From contig NC_133476.1 of NCBI RefSeq assembly GCF_025370935.1, positions 12,717,411 to 12,781,410 of the forward strand: DNA of 64,000 nt, in the 5' to 3' direction. Below are positions 34,741 through 46,179 of this stretch, one piece after another. A program made the position numbers and the translations under genes. The stretch's first letter is position 1, and each line of letters starts with the position of its first letter. The stretch comes from Choristoneura fumiferana (Eukaryota > Arthropoda > Insecta > Lepidoptera > Tortricidae). The notes beneath the pieces are model-generated. The model had not been told where the DNA came from, searched no databases, and worked only from the letters and a program-made list of their open reading frames with translations.

Positions 34741-37700
34741 TTTTAAAAATAATACCTACCTTTGTACCATTCCTTGTTCTCCGCTGCTTAAATTGCTAGT
34801 GTTTTTAATAAATCTCAATAATACTTTTCTAAGTAAAATCATACAATATCCTAAAGGACTTTCTTGGATAACATTCTCGGTACAGTTATTTCCTTACCTG
34901 ATCGCTTAGTAGACTGATGTCAAATCGGGCAATTATCGTGTCCTCGTGACCCATTGTGATTGCGAATGGAGTCAGCCGATATTCAATTACTACTGTTCAA
35001 CAAACCTGTATAACTAGGCTTTATATCTGTAACATTGCTTTTGGAGTTTCCTAACAATGTTGAATTAGGTACTGTACCTATAATTAGTATTGAATAGATA
35101 TTTATTCAGACATAGGTAGGCAATGCATATTTACGTGTTCTTTGTGCGTTACTATTTTTGGAAGCTGAATTAATGCTCACTGTCTATGAACTATAGATAC
35201 GATAGCTTTAGTCACAGTAAACACTGGTTTTGTTTTATAGGTTTTCTTTCCACATTTCTTTTGACGGCTCGTCGGCGCAGTTGCTCTTCTCACTGTCACC
35301 AATCTGACGTAAAAAGCAATAATTCGTGCTTACTCTAGTCTCTACACTACACTAAACCAAAGTGTTCTTATATTGTGACTAAACAAACACTCAGTCAATA
35401 CCTAGTCGTTATATATACTAGATCATTTTTCCATGACGTATAGTTCTTTATATGAAGAATATTGCGAACATTGTAAAACTTTCATAAAAGTGTTTTATAA
35501 CCAGACCGTTCGCCCGTAGTTTCGTTGACAGAATTGCGACTTTTTTTTTAAAATTCAGCTTGGCACAGTACAACTTACAAACCTAATATCTACATACGTA
35601 TTATAACAGATTTTTGGGAATATTTAATGAGAATAAAAAAATCGATAGTCAATGATGCAATTGTCCCATAATTTTTATTTATTTAGTAACAAAAACAGGA
35701 TTTTTGTCATTTCTACTGTATACTATCATGGGAGAGTTGGGTCTTTTTTGGATACATAATTCTTTGCTCATTTAGGTAAAGTACCAATGTAGTCAATGTG
35801 CTTAATGTACAATATTCATTTCATTACGCAATTACAATATGTTCAGCATCAGCACTCTGCTTAGGATCGTCTAAAGGGCAATTAATAACACTACTTTGTT
35901 CCGTTACATCGTTAATGTTTGTCAATCCGAAACCGTGTCTTTTTGGAGACTTCAGAAAGTTTGTTATTATTTTGGCACTGTAAAGTCAACTTCGTAAGTT
36001 TCTAGCCATACTCTTGAAATTGCTGCCTCCTTTGTTGTACGCGCTTCGTGAAAGTTACAAATTAATTTAAATGTCTTAAGTAATACAACCATCCCTGTGG
36101 AAGCTGTTAATGACTTACTTATTTCGCTTATTATGAACTTTGCGCAGAAAGCTGAAAATTTACTTATCTGCGAACCCTTTCTGTTTTGTTGTAATTTTAA
36201 GTAGTTCCGTTTGTTGGTACCGATTTAATATTTTGATTTAACTGAATGGAAATGTGCGAGATCATGAGTTCTTAAAACTCTTACAATATTACGAATTATT
36301 TTATTATTTAGAGAAGCATCATTTCCGCACTCGTAATACAAAATTAAACATCCACCATATGTGTTATACACTCGGTTAGCATCTGGTAAAATTATAATAT
36401 GACGTCCAAATGACGGGAAGATGTCGCTGGTAAAATGTAGGCTCGTATAAGACCTCATAACTTGTGTACAACCCGAAATGAATGATGAATAAAGTATGTA
36501 GGAATGATTATTTTATTAGACAGGTTAACAAATTTACTGGAATTGCTGTGTGTGTGTGTGTTTTCGCGGTATATTTTTTTCCCTAGACAGATACCTGTCT
36601 ATGTTTATCTGAACCGAAACTTTGTGTTGGTGTTGCCTAGTAAAGTTAGCGTTTTCCATTTGCATTTCAACATAATGCGGTGAATGATGTGTTCCCAATT
36701 GTCTTGAAATATATTCATTTTTGACATACAATGGAATGGAACTCTTATGTTTTCATTATGTTTTAGGTAGTCGATGAACCCTCAACTCGGCTTGCGGTCT
36801 ATTATCAGTACCATATATTTATTTTTCATTGCTCGATAGTTATACTTCGTTTTTTTAGCATTAGAAAAAGGGTAAACAATCTTGACGAGTCTTTTTATTG
36901 AAAAACGTTTAAAAAGAACAGTTGATACCACAAGCATGTAAATCATCATATGTCCTTGCTAATTGTTACTATTTTGCTGCGACTTATTTTTCAAAAGTGT
37001 TTAAAATAAAAAGACACGTCAAGATCGCTTAACTTCTTTCTAGTGCTAAAAAAAATGAAGCATAGGTGATATATAAAACAGATTCCTGAATTATTTCATT
37101 ATATTCAATTTATTGTAACCGATTTCAAGTGTTTAGGGATTTTAATCAAATCACTAAACGTTTTGGTGAAATGAAAGAACGAGTTCCCTCCCTATTTTAA
37201 CTGATATTTTGAGAGATTTTTGGCAAGTAGGTACTCATAATAACACCACTTAAGTAGTGCGGCTGCGGATACGGTCTTCGCAAATTTCGACCATCATATA
37301 AATAAATCTAGCTGTTTGCGCATTATACATAAACGGATTACTTCTGTAACATGATGATCTCATAAGTTAGACGAGTGCAACATCAAAATTTCATTAAGAT
37401 TTCTCATACTTACATTAAGTCCATTACTTCAAATACGAAGATTTGTTTTATTTTAAGATTTCAGCGTAGGTGTCACTCAGATCGAAATTATAATTTTCTG
37501 TGCGGTGGTCCCACAAAATTCATTTTACCAGCCAGTTTATGGTTGCCAGCGTGTCAGCAGATTTGCAAAGATCTGCGACATGCCGCTGAATAATTACAGT
37601 TCCGATTTTAAATACCTCTTTGTATTGTGTTAGGGATGTGCAGTTGTGCACCCCAGATTTATCTATTATTCCCGTCGCGTACCCGGTCCTTGTGCTACCA

Positions 37701-39375
37701 GCTGCAAGCGTAATTATTCATTCTAGAATGGCAAGGTTTCATCGCTTGAATACAGTAAATTACACTTTTAGTTAACTAAGCGCTTTCCTCTGGAATTGAA
37801 ATGCTACCTATTAAACTATTCGACGTTTGCTAACGAGACAGTTTGGGAGTTTTAATCTAGCTGAATGCAAATGTTATGAAATAAACATTGAGTATTCCGG
37901 TGCTGTAATAAGCTATATTTTATTTCGATATTTATTTAAAGCGTTGTCGTCGAAACCAACACGTGACCACCCACTTTCTTTGTGTTGTTTGACTACTAGC
38001 AGCATTTCACCGCCCGGCATTCATTTGTCTTGCAAATGTCTCTTTCGCTTTCGTTGACGGACACTTATCAACAATAGGAGAAGAAAGGTGATCAAACATG
38101 TTACGTCTTTAGATAGTTCTCAGTTCACTTTAATTTTAAAGTTGAATTTTTGACAGATACATTTTTTGTGTTTATTTTACATATTTAAACGTAGGTATAC
38201 TCTTCTATGTTATTTTTCCGCTGTCCTGATGCATGAGGACCCATTTTTGCATTGTTTACGTTTAGTTTACATTCAAATCCAATGAATGGATAGGGAAATG
38301 TTTAGATTGCGGTGTACTCGCTCAGCATAAAGGTTAGCCTATGAATGTTAAGTTCAAATTATTGTTAGCAGCTTTTAAACTCAATTTGTCTTGCTAACCA
38401 CTAACTGCTCGGCTCGTTTACAGCCGCAGTCGTAACTTGAACTGCGAGTATTATTTCGAAAAGTAAGTTCATTTTATTGATATTAAATATTACTAAACCT
38501 TCGAGGTGTGATAAGTAGCAACGGTTCTTCTCTGTGTATACAGTATATATGTTATACTGGCAAAAAATATAGGGAAAGGAAAGGAGCCTACGTATGGCAG
38601 ACAATTCAAACGTGATTGTTGTTTAGATGCTTTGATGTGTATATTTTCATTATGAGGTCAATGCTTGCAGCGATTAATTTATGGTTATAAATTATAAATG
38701 AGATAAATAAAACATTTTAGATAATCTTTACCGAAACTCTGTTTTCGGTACAAATTGGCTGCAGTCCAGCTGTAGTCGCAGATATCGGGTTAAATGCTAG
38801 GATCGTCGGCGACCCGACTGCTTTTACATGACGTTACCCAATGGCAATTTGAGTTAAATGAAAGATTTATTATCTCTGTCATCTTGTCCTGAAGCTTTAT
38901 CTTTCATATAAGAACTGAAACTTATCATAGTGAACCTTTTTCAAATAGAAGGTATCAATATCCGCTGGTTTGTGTTTCACATACACGTGCGGCGGAAAAC
39001 CATTGCGATAATTTTAACCGACAATGCATATTTATTTAATTCTTCGTAAACAGAGTCTGCCTTTCTTTTTGTTGGCGCGGACAATGTCTAACACGCTCAA
39101 TCTGCGTCTTTGGTGTACCTATTTGGAATTTCGACAGTTTCGCCGGTGCATCTAGCCAATTTTTTTTTCTTTTTTGTATGAAGTACATATATTATTTGCA
39201 GTCACTTATGAGAAGTTGCAAAGATTTAATCTATCGGACACATTTATTTCTGGTAAAGTAATGAATAATGTTTTAAATCAGTTTTTGGTTGCACTTGCTT
39301 CCAATCTCCGAATTGTGGTTTTGTTACTGATCTCTACAATATTCCCCTCACTATACAATAATAGTCGTTCTCGTT
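34740..39375. other. 4.6 kb repeat-poor stretch of the putative intron
   Basis: This is one of the longest stretches with no recognised transposon. No coding frame, splice-flanked exon or RNA gene was found. Such a stretch may be enriched in regulatory DNA, but no individual site is supported. Confidence 0.35.
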
Positions 39376-39380
39376 TAGAC

Positions 39381-39648
39381 GACCAGATGGCTAAGTGGTT
39401 AGAGAACCTGACTACGAAGCTTGAGGTCCTGGGTTCGAATCCCGGCCGGGGCAGATATTTGTGTGAATAACATGAATGTTTGTTCTCGGGTCTTGGATGT
39501 TTAATATGTATTTAAGTATGTATTTATCTATATAAGTATGTTTATCCGTTGCCTAGTATCCATAGTACAAGCTTTGCTTAGTTTGGGACTAGGTCAATTG
39601 GTGTGAAGTGTCCCATGATATTATTATATTATTATTATTATTATTATT
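39381..39648 (+). mobile_element. tRNA-headed SINE, full length, with ATT tail
   Basis: Box A is TGGCTAAGTGG at 39388-39398 and box B GGTTCGAATCC at 39432-39442. The body runs GGGCAGATATTTGTGTGAAT, GTTTAATATGTATTTAAGTA, CCGTTGCCTAGTATCCATAG and TTTGGGACTAGGTCAATTGG and ends TGTCCCATGATA then (ATT)n to 39648. The order matches a well-known lepidopteran SINE type. Acceptor-stem pairing is poor, so it is not a tRNA gene. Confidence 0.85.
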
Positions 39649-39649
39649 G

Positions 39650-41610
39650 TTTATTTCAAGATGCAAATTTTGGCCGCCAAATGGCTTGTTGTTACTGTGC
39701 ATTTTTAGGTTTTTCTTTCCGCCATTATATTTTTAAAGTGAATCTCCGATTGAATAGTTCACCTTCTATGGGCTAAAGTTGGCACCAGTTTTATCTGTTC
39801 TCTCAACTTAGATCGTTCACAAAAAGATGTATGTGATAACTAAGATACTCGATTCACCTGCCATACCGCTTAACACAGTCACAAGAGGCACACTTACTAC
39901 TGAGATGTACGATAACGTGTAGTTAGTTAGGGTAGTTTATCTGTTCTTTTCATAATTAACTACCCATTTAACGAGTAACCTTTATTTTGCGTAGTTGCGG
40001 TTTCAATCTCTCGATAATCCTGCTTGGCAGTAGAGTATTTATCTGATTGTGTTGTCATTCAAATGGATTATACGCCGTTATAGATATCAGAATTAAGGGC
40101 CTTCCGGTTGCTCTATTGTTTACCTTTCATGCATCGCGTGTTATCCATGGCACCTGGATGTGAAGGTCGACTTAGGCATTAATGTAGTGGCGTCTCGATT
40201 AGGTACAACTGAAAAACACGTTTTAGTTTAGGTATTGTCTTTTGATATTGTTTCTCTTTGATTTGCAGAACTTATGTAGTTGTCTAAAACTAATTGATGT
40301 ATGCGGATGCGGGTAGTACTGATAGGCGTGTTTGCAGCGATTAATCAAGCGCGGCTCACCGAGTTCGCGGCTGCTGCGGCGCCCGTGGCGGCTCCATGCG
40401 TGCCCACTGCACCGAGCTAGCTGCTTGCAAACGTTGATTGCACCCACATAGCCGCTTCAAAGCAAAATGGTGAAAGGAAGCGTTTCGAATGCTTCCACGC
40501 TTATGGACCTTGATGATCCGCGTGGTATTATCCTGCCTGTAGAGTAGGTTTAGTAGGCTTTATCGTTTATAAATAATTGTATAATGAATTCCCGTATCGT
40601 ATGTGATATACCTAAATACTTTAAACGGTCGTTTGCTTGCATCGAGATAAACATTAATATCTGCGAATTAATTAGGTACTTACTTAACGATGTTTACTTT
40701 GTTAATGTTGTTCGTTTTACATTATCAAGACATTATTGTAATAAAGCAGGGTGAATTAACACGTTAAGACTGCAAGAACAGAATTTCTATAACGTTTCGT
40801 TAGGTGGCTTTATCTGTCAGACGCTGTCATAGACGAGATAATAATAGAGAGTTTAACGAAATTATAAACATGCACCCAACATACTGCCAAATAAATTTCC
40901 TAAACCTATGTTGCATCTGGCATTTGAAGGCGAACCAGTTGAGTTGGTGGTAAATAAATACCTGTTCGATCGTATGCCGTGCCAGCGCAGCCAGCTACAA
41001 GCGCCGCTGTTTACTATAATTATTGTTTCACTCCATTCAATCCGCGAGCCGATGCCCGTGTAATTGGAGCGACTTGTGATGTGATAACTCATTACGCGCG
41101 CGCCTGACGCACTATGATTTTTTATTAATGATTTTCAACTGTATTTACTGAAGATACCAGTTATTTCAGACTGTTCTCGGGTTGACTGAATCATTCAGTT
41201 TTAAAAATATACCGCTGCTGTAAACTAAAATGGCCTACAAATTTACAATGTGGATTAGCAGCATAATGTTTGAGTACAAAGCTGATCTGAGATTTTATTT
41301 TAAAGTAAGTAGTAGGTAATCTTTTGTTTACGAAGCGGCGAGCAAATACGTGCAAAGTACCCAAAAGCTGATTTGGTTAATAATAATGAAACTGGCACTC
41401 AACATTGTTAAAATAAATACTTATTTACTAATTTATGTTACGGCTCTGGCAGGTTAATCAAATTAACTACCCTACGTGGTAGCAGCCAAGTTTCATAGTC
41501 GAAAAACAATTACGTACTTAGTACCGTGAAAACTACGTACCTCTCATGAATTTGTTAATCAGCTTATACTCTGCACAAAGTCAATAAGTTTATTCGCGGA
41601 AGTAAAAGAC
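39650..41610. other. Putative intron DNA; possible minus-strand mini-exon at 40.36-40.40 kb
   Basis: A GC-rich patch (40340-40440) holds, on the minus strand, ATG at 40397 followed by 12 codons (MEPPRAPQQPRT) and a GTGAGC at 40359. No partner exon is identified, so no gene is called. The rest is AT-rich. Confidence 0.3.
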
Positions 41611-41613
41611 TAA

Positions 41614-41810
41614 GATTGGTTTTTGGAGTCTTTTTTTTGTATTTTTTATTTCAACTCCTAATTTTGTTACTGTTGGTGTTTTGTTTTTGTTGTAGTTGTT
41701 TCTATGTTTCAGTTTGTATTTTCGATATGGATTTTACGAGATGACCGAAAAAGTACCAACATTTGGAGTTGAAATAAAAAATACAAAAAAAAGACTCCCA
41801 AAAACCAATC
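41614..41810. mobile_element. Fold-back repeat with near-perfect 45 bp arms
   Basis: Left arm 41614-41658 (GATTGGTTTTTGGAGTCTTT ... TTTCAACTCC) pairs with 41765-41810. The loop carries TTCAGTTTGTATTTTCGATA. The same loop text recurs just after the neighbouring SINE-like unit (42095-42117), and the element recurs inverted at 10.63 kb and partially at 44.28 kb. Confidence 0.8.
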
Positions 41811-42120
41811 TTAATTTGATTGCTTAATAGCGACATCTCTTGTCTGGGTCAGCGGTTAGTTCCGATGGAGTGTTGAAGTTTCGCGATAAGGGCTAAAACA
41901 TAGATGTCGCTAGTGTCGCTGCTTAAGCGACTATGCGACTAAATAAGAAACAAACAAATGTGGTCCATAGGAGAAATTTGTGTCTGTGCTCCTGTCCAGT
42001 GGTGGTGTAGGGGTATGTCACGCAGCACGGAATGCTGAGGACCTGGGTTCGATTCCCATCGTTAGTCTTTTTTTTTGTTTTTCTGTGCATCTATGTTTCA
42101 GTTTGTATTTTCGAAGTAAA
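41811..42120 (+). mobile_element. SINE-like unit with tRNA promoter boxes, copy 1
   Basis: Box A is TGGTGTAGGGG at 42003-42013 and box B GGTTCGATTCC at 42046-42056, the T stem CTGGG/CCCAT being almost intact and followed by a TTTTTTTTT run (pol III terminator-like). It carries an upstream GACATCTCTTGTCTGGGTCA ... GCGGTTAGTTCC ... CATAGATGTCGCTAGTGTCG segment. The acceptor stem does not pair, so it is not a working tRNA. Confidence 0.65.
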
Positions 42121-42553
42121 AGACTACTAAGTGTTCATCATTCAGAATTAATGACGATACTAATATTTAGTTTCGCACTTAAGTAATAAATACGAAACGA
42201 TCAAATGCGAGTAACAATCGCACTGACAAATTGATTTGTTGTAAATAGGATTCTACCAAGTTATAAGTTTTCATTTTTCAATACATTTGTGAGAAAATAG
42301 GCAATTAATAACACAAAATTGAAAAAACAAACATAAAATACGCAAAGCTTTACAAAAATGGCGCGTCCGTAACACTCCGTAATGCGCATGCGTAAGTTCT
42401 GTTTTTAATTAGGTTAACTAAAATTATCAGGCAAAGGTTCGACGGGTTCAGCCACTGCGATTTTTTCGAATAAATAAAAGGTGGAAAGCATTAAAATCTG
42501 TGGTAATTAAATTACAGTTTATAATAATTACAATAAATTTTGCAAATTCATTA

Positions 42554-42666
42554 CTAAGGGGCTGTTTCACCATCCATTGATTAGTGTTAACTGGCGGTTA
42601 GGTGTGATGCCGTCTCTATTTGTTTTGTTCGAATAAACTTCAATGGATGGTGAAACAGCCCCTTAG
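42554..42666. mobile_element. MITE with perfect 27 bp TIRs
   Basis: CTAAGGGGCTGTTTCACCAT then CCATTGA (42554-42580) is exactly complementary to 42640-42666. The interior is 59 bases (GTGTTAACTGGCGGTTAGG). From general knowledge this is an abundant lepidopteran MITE type. Confidence 0.85.
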
Positions 42667-42669
42667 TTT

Positions 42670-45275
42670 TGTAAATTTATAAATTTTTCTACGTGTAAGT
42701 CGATATTTTATATTTTTGGCATTTAAAACTCTGCTTGTATACTTTTAAAATGGAGAATTAAAAATACTGTAAAAAATCGCATTAGTGCGGTGGTAAAATT
42801 AACTTACGAGCCATTTACCTATACATCCATTGAAAGTGAATTTTTCGAGCAAACGTATGGAAAAGATATGCTACACTCGTGACGTTAATGTAAACTAGGA
42901 GAGAGGTAAACATAAAACTTATCATTTTAGACGCAAGGTGGTTCTTGCCAGTGGGGGGGTAGACTACGTACTCGTGCAAATTACGACCGCAGTCGAATGT
43001 AAATGTATTTCGATTCAGGTGAATAGGGCAACTTATCCGGTCCCGAGAGAGTATGAAAATTATTTGGGCGCGTGCCAACATTGCTCGCTCAGTTTGCGGC
43101 CATCGCGACGCTTCGCCCATCCGACTCGATAACAAGTAGCCACGTAATGCAAGCCGACTCTGAAGTGCATCATTTGTCTCAAATGCGTGTAATACGTATG
43201 TGATATGTTGTGTCAATGTAGCAGCCACTACGAGTATGGACAATTTCACAACCAACTAAATATATACTATTTTACACTTAATGCTGGGACAAACATTATT
43301 TAGTGATTACCAGATTTTATAAGTGGTTTAAATAATGTCTCAGTAGGTAATGTTTACTTTTATATACTTATGTACTTAGGTATTGCATATTATTTCAACT
43401 CGAGACAACTTTTACAACTTAGCACTTTCCTTAAGTACCTAGGTGTTAGCTTTGTTAAGTTATGAGATGTAGCCGACCATTATCCACCGACGGCCGAGTT
43501 TATTTGTTACCTATTGTTGCTTTCAGGTGAGTAACGGCAATGTCATCGATACGGGAACAACAACCCTACTGGTATTTACCATTTGTTATTTACGGCACTT
43601 AGCATGTGAATGCATTGTATGATCGTTAAGGAACAGATTTAATCATGAAATCCGACATCTATGCGCGACAGAAGTTTGAGTACCATGTGCGCTCCTGCAT
43701 ATGCAATTTAACTATGAATGTTAAATCGTTTAGCACGTTTAAACACTACAAATTCACACTTGTATCATCTTGTAATTTTATGTTTTAATTAAAGCATGTC
43801 TGTAAAAATTCTTATGTTCATTAACAAAACCTTGACGGCAATTACTTAATTTAATGTCATCAGCATGATCTCCGTGTGAATGAGGCGGATACCTACTGTT
43901 CGCACGTGACGAGTCTAAGATTTTAATAAGTACTATAATTTTCTTGAGCTGTAGTCTTTCCAGTTTTTCATTTTTGTTTCAAAGTAGTGTTTATTATGCG
44001 TAGTGATTGTTATGTTATGGTAAATGGCTATGAACTCACAATCGGATCTATATAACATATTTTAAGTGTTTTGATGCGTCGCCACTGATAAACCGCAGTT
44101 TATGATATTTAATATATCGTCAGTAATGTTATATAATGTGGTATGCTAATATATATATTTATATAATTAATTATATTCTATGATATAAATCATCTCGGAG
44201 ACTAATCTTCACTTTAAAACGGCTTGGCTGCTTTAGCTGATTTTTTTGTTGTACCTATTCGTAATTGTCAGGACAGGACATTACGATTGGTTTTTGGATT
44301 TTTTTTATTCGTTATTTCAATTCCAAATATTTATTCTATTTTTTTTTTGGTGAGCGGTTAGTTCCAATGGGGTGCGGAAATTTTCTCGATGAGGGCTACA
44401 GCATAGATGTCGCTAGTGTCGCTGCCTAAGTGACTAATTAAGAAAACAAACAAGTTGAGACATGTGGTGCATAGGAGAAATTCGTGTCTGTATCACTGTC
44501 CAGTGATGGTGTAGTGGTATAGCACGTGGCACGGAATGCCGAGGACCTGGGTTCGATTCCCAGCGCTGATCTTATTTTTCTGGTTTTTCTATGCATCTAT
44601 ATTTCAGTTTGTATTTTCGATATAGGATAGGACATGTATGAAAGAAAGTATTACGGGCGTAGGCTAATATATAATATTGTATAAACTTGGCTATTGATTA
44701 CGTGACAATTCTTTAGGCTGTTTCTGAACGATCTCTAAGAGCTACAATATTATAGCAAAAAATGAAAATCTAATTATATTATTATTATTTTCTTGAATGA
44801 AAATCCCGAAAACATAATAAATTATTTCAGTTTTAAAATCCGCAGCAAACTAAGCAGAAAGAGTTTATCAATCATAAGGCCTGTGGTAAAATAAATAAAT
44901 AAACTTCTCATTAACCCATTATTATGTTATGGGTAGTAACTGGCTGAAACTAACATGTATGAAACAATCTTGCATGTCGTAAACTAAAGCTGCTGAACGG
45001 CTAGATGTGGGCAGAGAAGAATTGTTCTATTTATATTATTATTTATTTAGAACTAAATATATAAAACTCGGAAAATGATGAATCACAGCTCAAAGTCCGT
45101 TAAAAATCACAATTTCGTCTCATCTTGGTTTTATTAATGTACTTATTTCTTTGGAGTTTTACTCTGATGTTTTTAATGGTAACAACTTTGTAATAACTGT
45201 CGCATTTTTCAATAAAACCAAGATGCAACAAAATGTTTTTTTTGCAGCGTGTTCTCATTATTACTGACCCATAAC
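42670..45275. other. Putative intron DNA around the 44.3 kb SINE; GC-richer at 42.94-43.13 kb
   Basis: Apart from the SINE-like unit no repeat is recognised. The 42.94-43.13 kb stretch is open on both strands. The long minus-strand frame across it starts with TTG, not ATG, and has no splice context, so it is not called as coding. Confidence 0.35.
44284..44630 (+). mobile_element. SINE-like unit, copy 2, with shortened fold-back leader
   Basis: It begins GATTGGTTTTTGGATTTTTT, but the fold-back's right arm is deleted. Then GTGAGCGGTTAGTTCCAATG, ATAGATGTCGCTAGTGTCGC, box A TGGTGTAGTGG (44507-44517) and box B GGTTCGATTCC (44550-44560). The T arm CTGGG/CCCAG is perfect. It ends in TTTCAGTTTGTATTTTCGAT as copy 1 does. 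Confidence 0.65.
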
Positions 45276-45279
45276 TTGA

Positions 45280-45500
45280 TAAAATTAAAAACAGAGGTAG
45301 AGGCAGAGGTGCAGGTTGAAAACCAGCGTGGTAAAGCGTTAGCTCACGCTTAAAACACCAACCGATTTATATGATGTTTGGTATGGAGATAGCTGAAGAT
45401 CCTTAAAAGGACAACGGCAATTTTTATCCCAGAATACTGCATAAGTAGTTTCCACGGGATAGCGATAAACTAATTTTTCGCAGACGTAGTTTATGTGATT
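45280..45500 (+). repeat. Family T-like fragment
   Basis: TTAGCTCACGCTTAAAACAC, TGATGTTTGGTATGGAGATA, CAATTTTTATCCCAGAATAC and CCACGGGATAGCGATAAACT followed by CGCAGACGTAGTTT are consistent with a diverged reverse family T element (compare 58.15-58.27 kb). Confidence 0.45.
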
Positions 45501-45622
45501 GATACTTATAACGCCATCGCCATTGCATAGAAAAGTTGTGAGCGTTTAGTGACAAAATAGTTAACTATCTAAGAAAATTACTGTAATTTATGGATATTTC
45601 TAATTAAGTTTTTTTTAACAAT

Positions 45623-46177
45623 AAAAAACCGGCCAAGAGCGTGTCGGACACGCCCGAAATAGGGTTCCGGAGCCATTACGAAAAAAATAAGTAATATTTT
45701 TATAAGGATTTCGTATTTTCCAAGATTTGGAATATTCCAAGTTTAGGATATATTTTATACCTCAGGCTGCTATTTACTCTTAAACTACTAATAATTCTCA
45801 AGAAAATTTAACCGTTATAGTTTTCCTTTTAAGTTTGATAAGTATACTTACTACCATTCTGATTTTTTTCAAATTTTTCCACCCACCAGTTTAGATTTTA
45901 AAGATTTTCGATTTTAATGAAAATTTGCACTTTAAAGTTGAATATTTTGCAAACAAATCAAAAATCTGATATTTTGCACTGAATCGAAAAATCGTTTTAG
46001 CAACCCCCTAATGGTTTTAAAATACCTATCCAGACCCCACACTACAAGATTGCATGAAAAAAAAAATATCACCCCCACTTTACGTCTATGGGAGGTACTC
46101 TAAAAATTTTTTTTTTAATTTTTTCTTGTACATTTTGTCGGCATAGTTTGCCATTTTGGCTACCGAACCCTAAAAAT
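45623..46177 (+). repeat. Family A repeat, copy with short end deletion
   Basis: It runs from AAAAAACCGGCCAAGAGCGT to TGGCTACCGAACCCTAAAAA. The section between the CGGCATAGTTT and GCCATTTTGG blocks (about 130 bases in other copies) is missing. Confidence 0.75.
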
Positions 46178-46179
46178 GA

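Noticed and set aside
39381..39455. Possible tRNA gene
   Set aside because: Boxes A and B are good, but the acceptor stem is unpaired and the sequence continues into a standard SINE body and tail.
42815..43255. 146-codon minus-strand frame with a hydrophobic N terminus resembling a signal peptide
   Set aside because: Its first codon is TTG, not ATG; there is no promoter, splice or family signal, and a frame of this length is not surprising in 64 kb on both strands.
44500..44572. Possible functional tRNA (perfect T arm, boxes A and B)
   Set aside because: The acceptor stem does not pair in register, the anticodon stem is broken, and position 33 is not T. It belongs to a repeated SINE-like unit.
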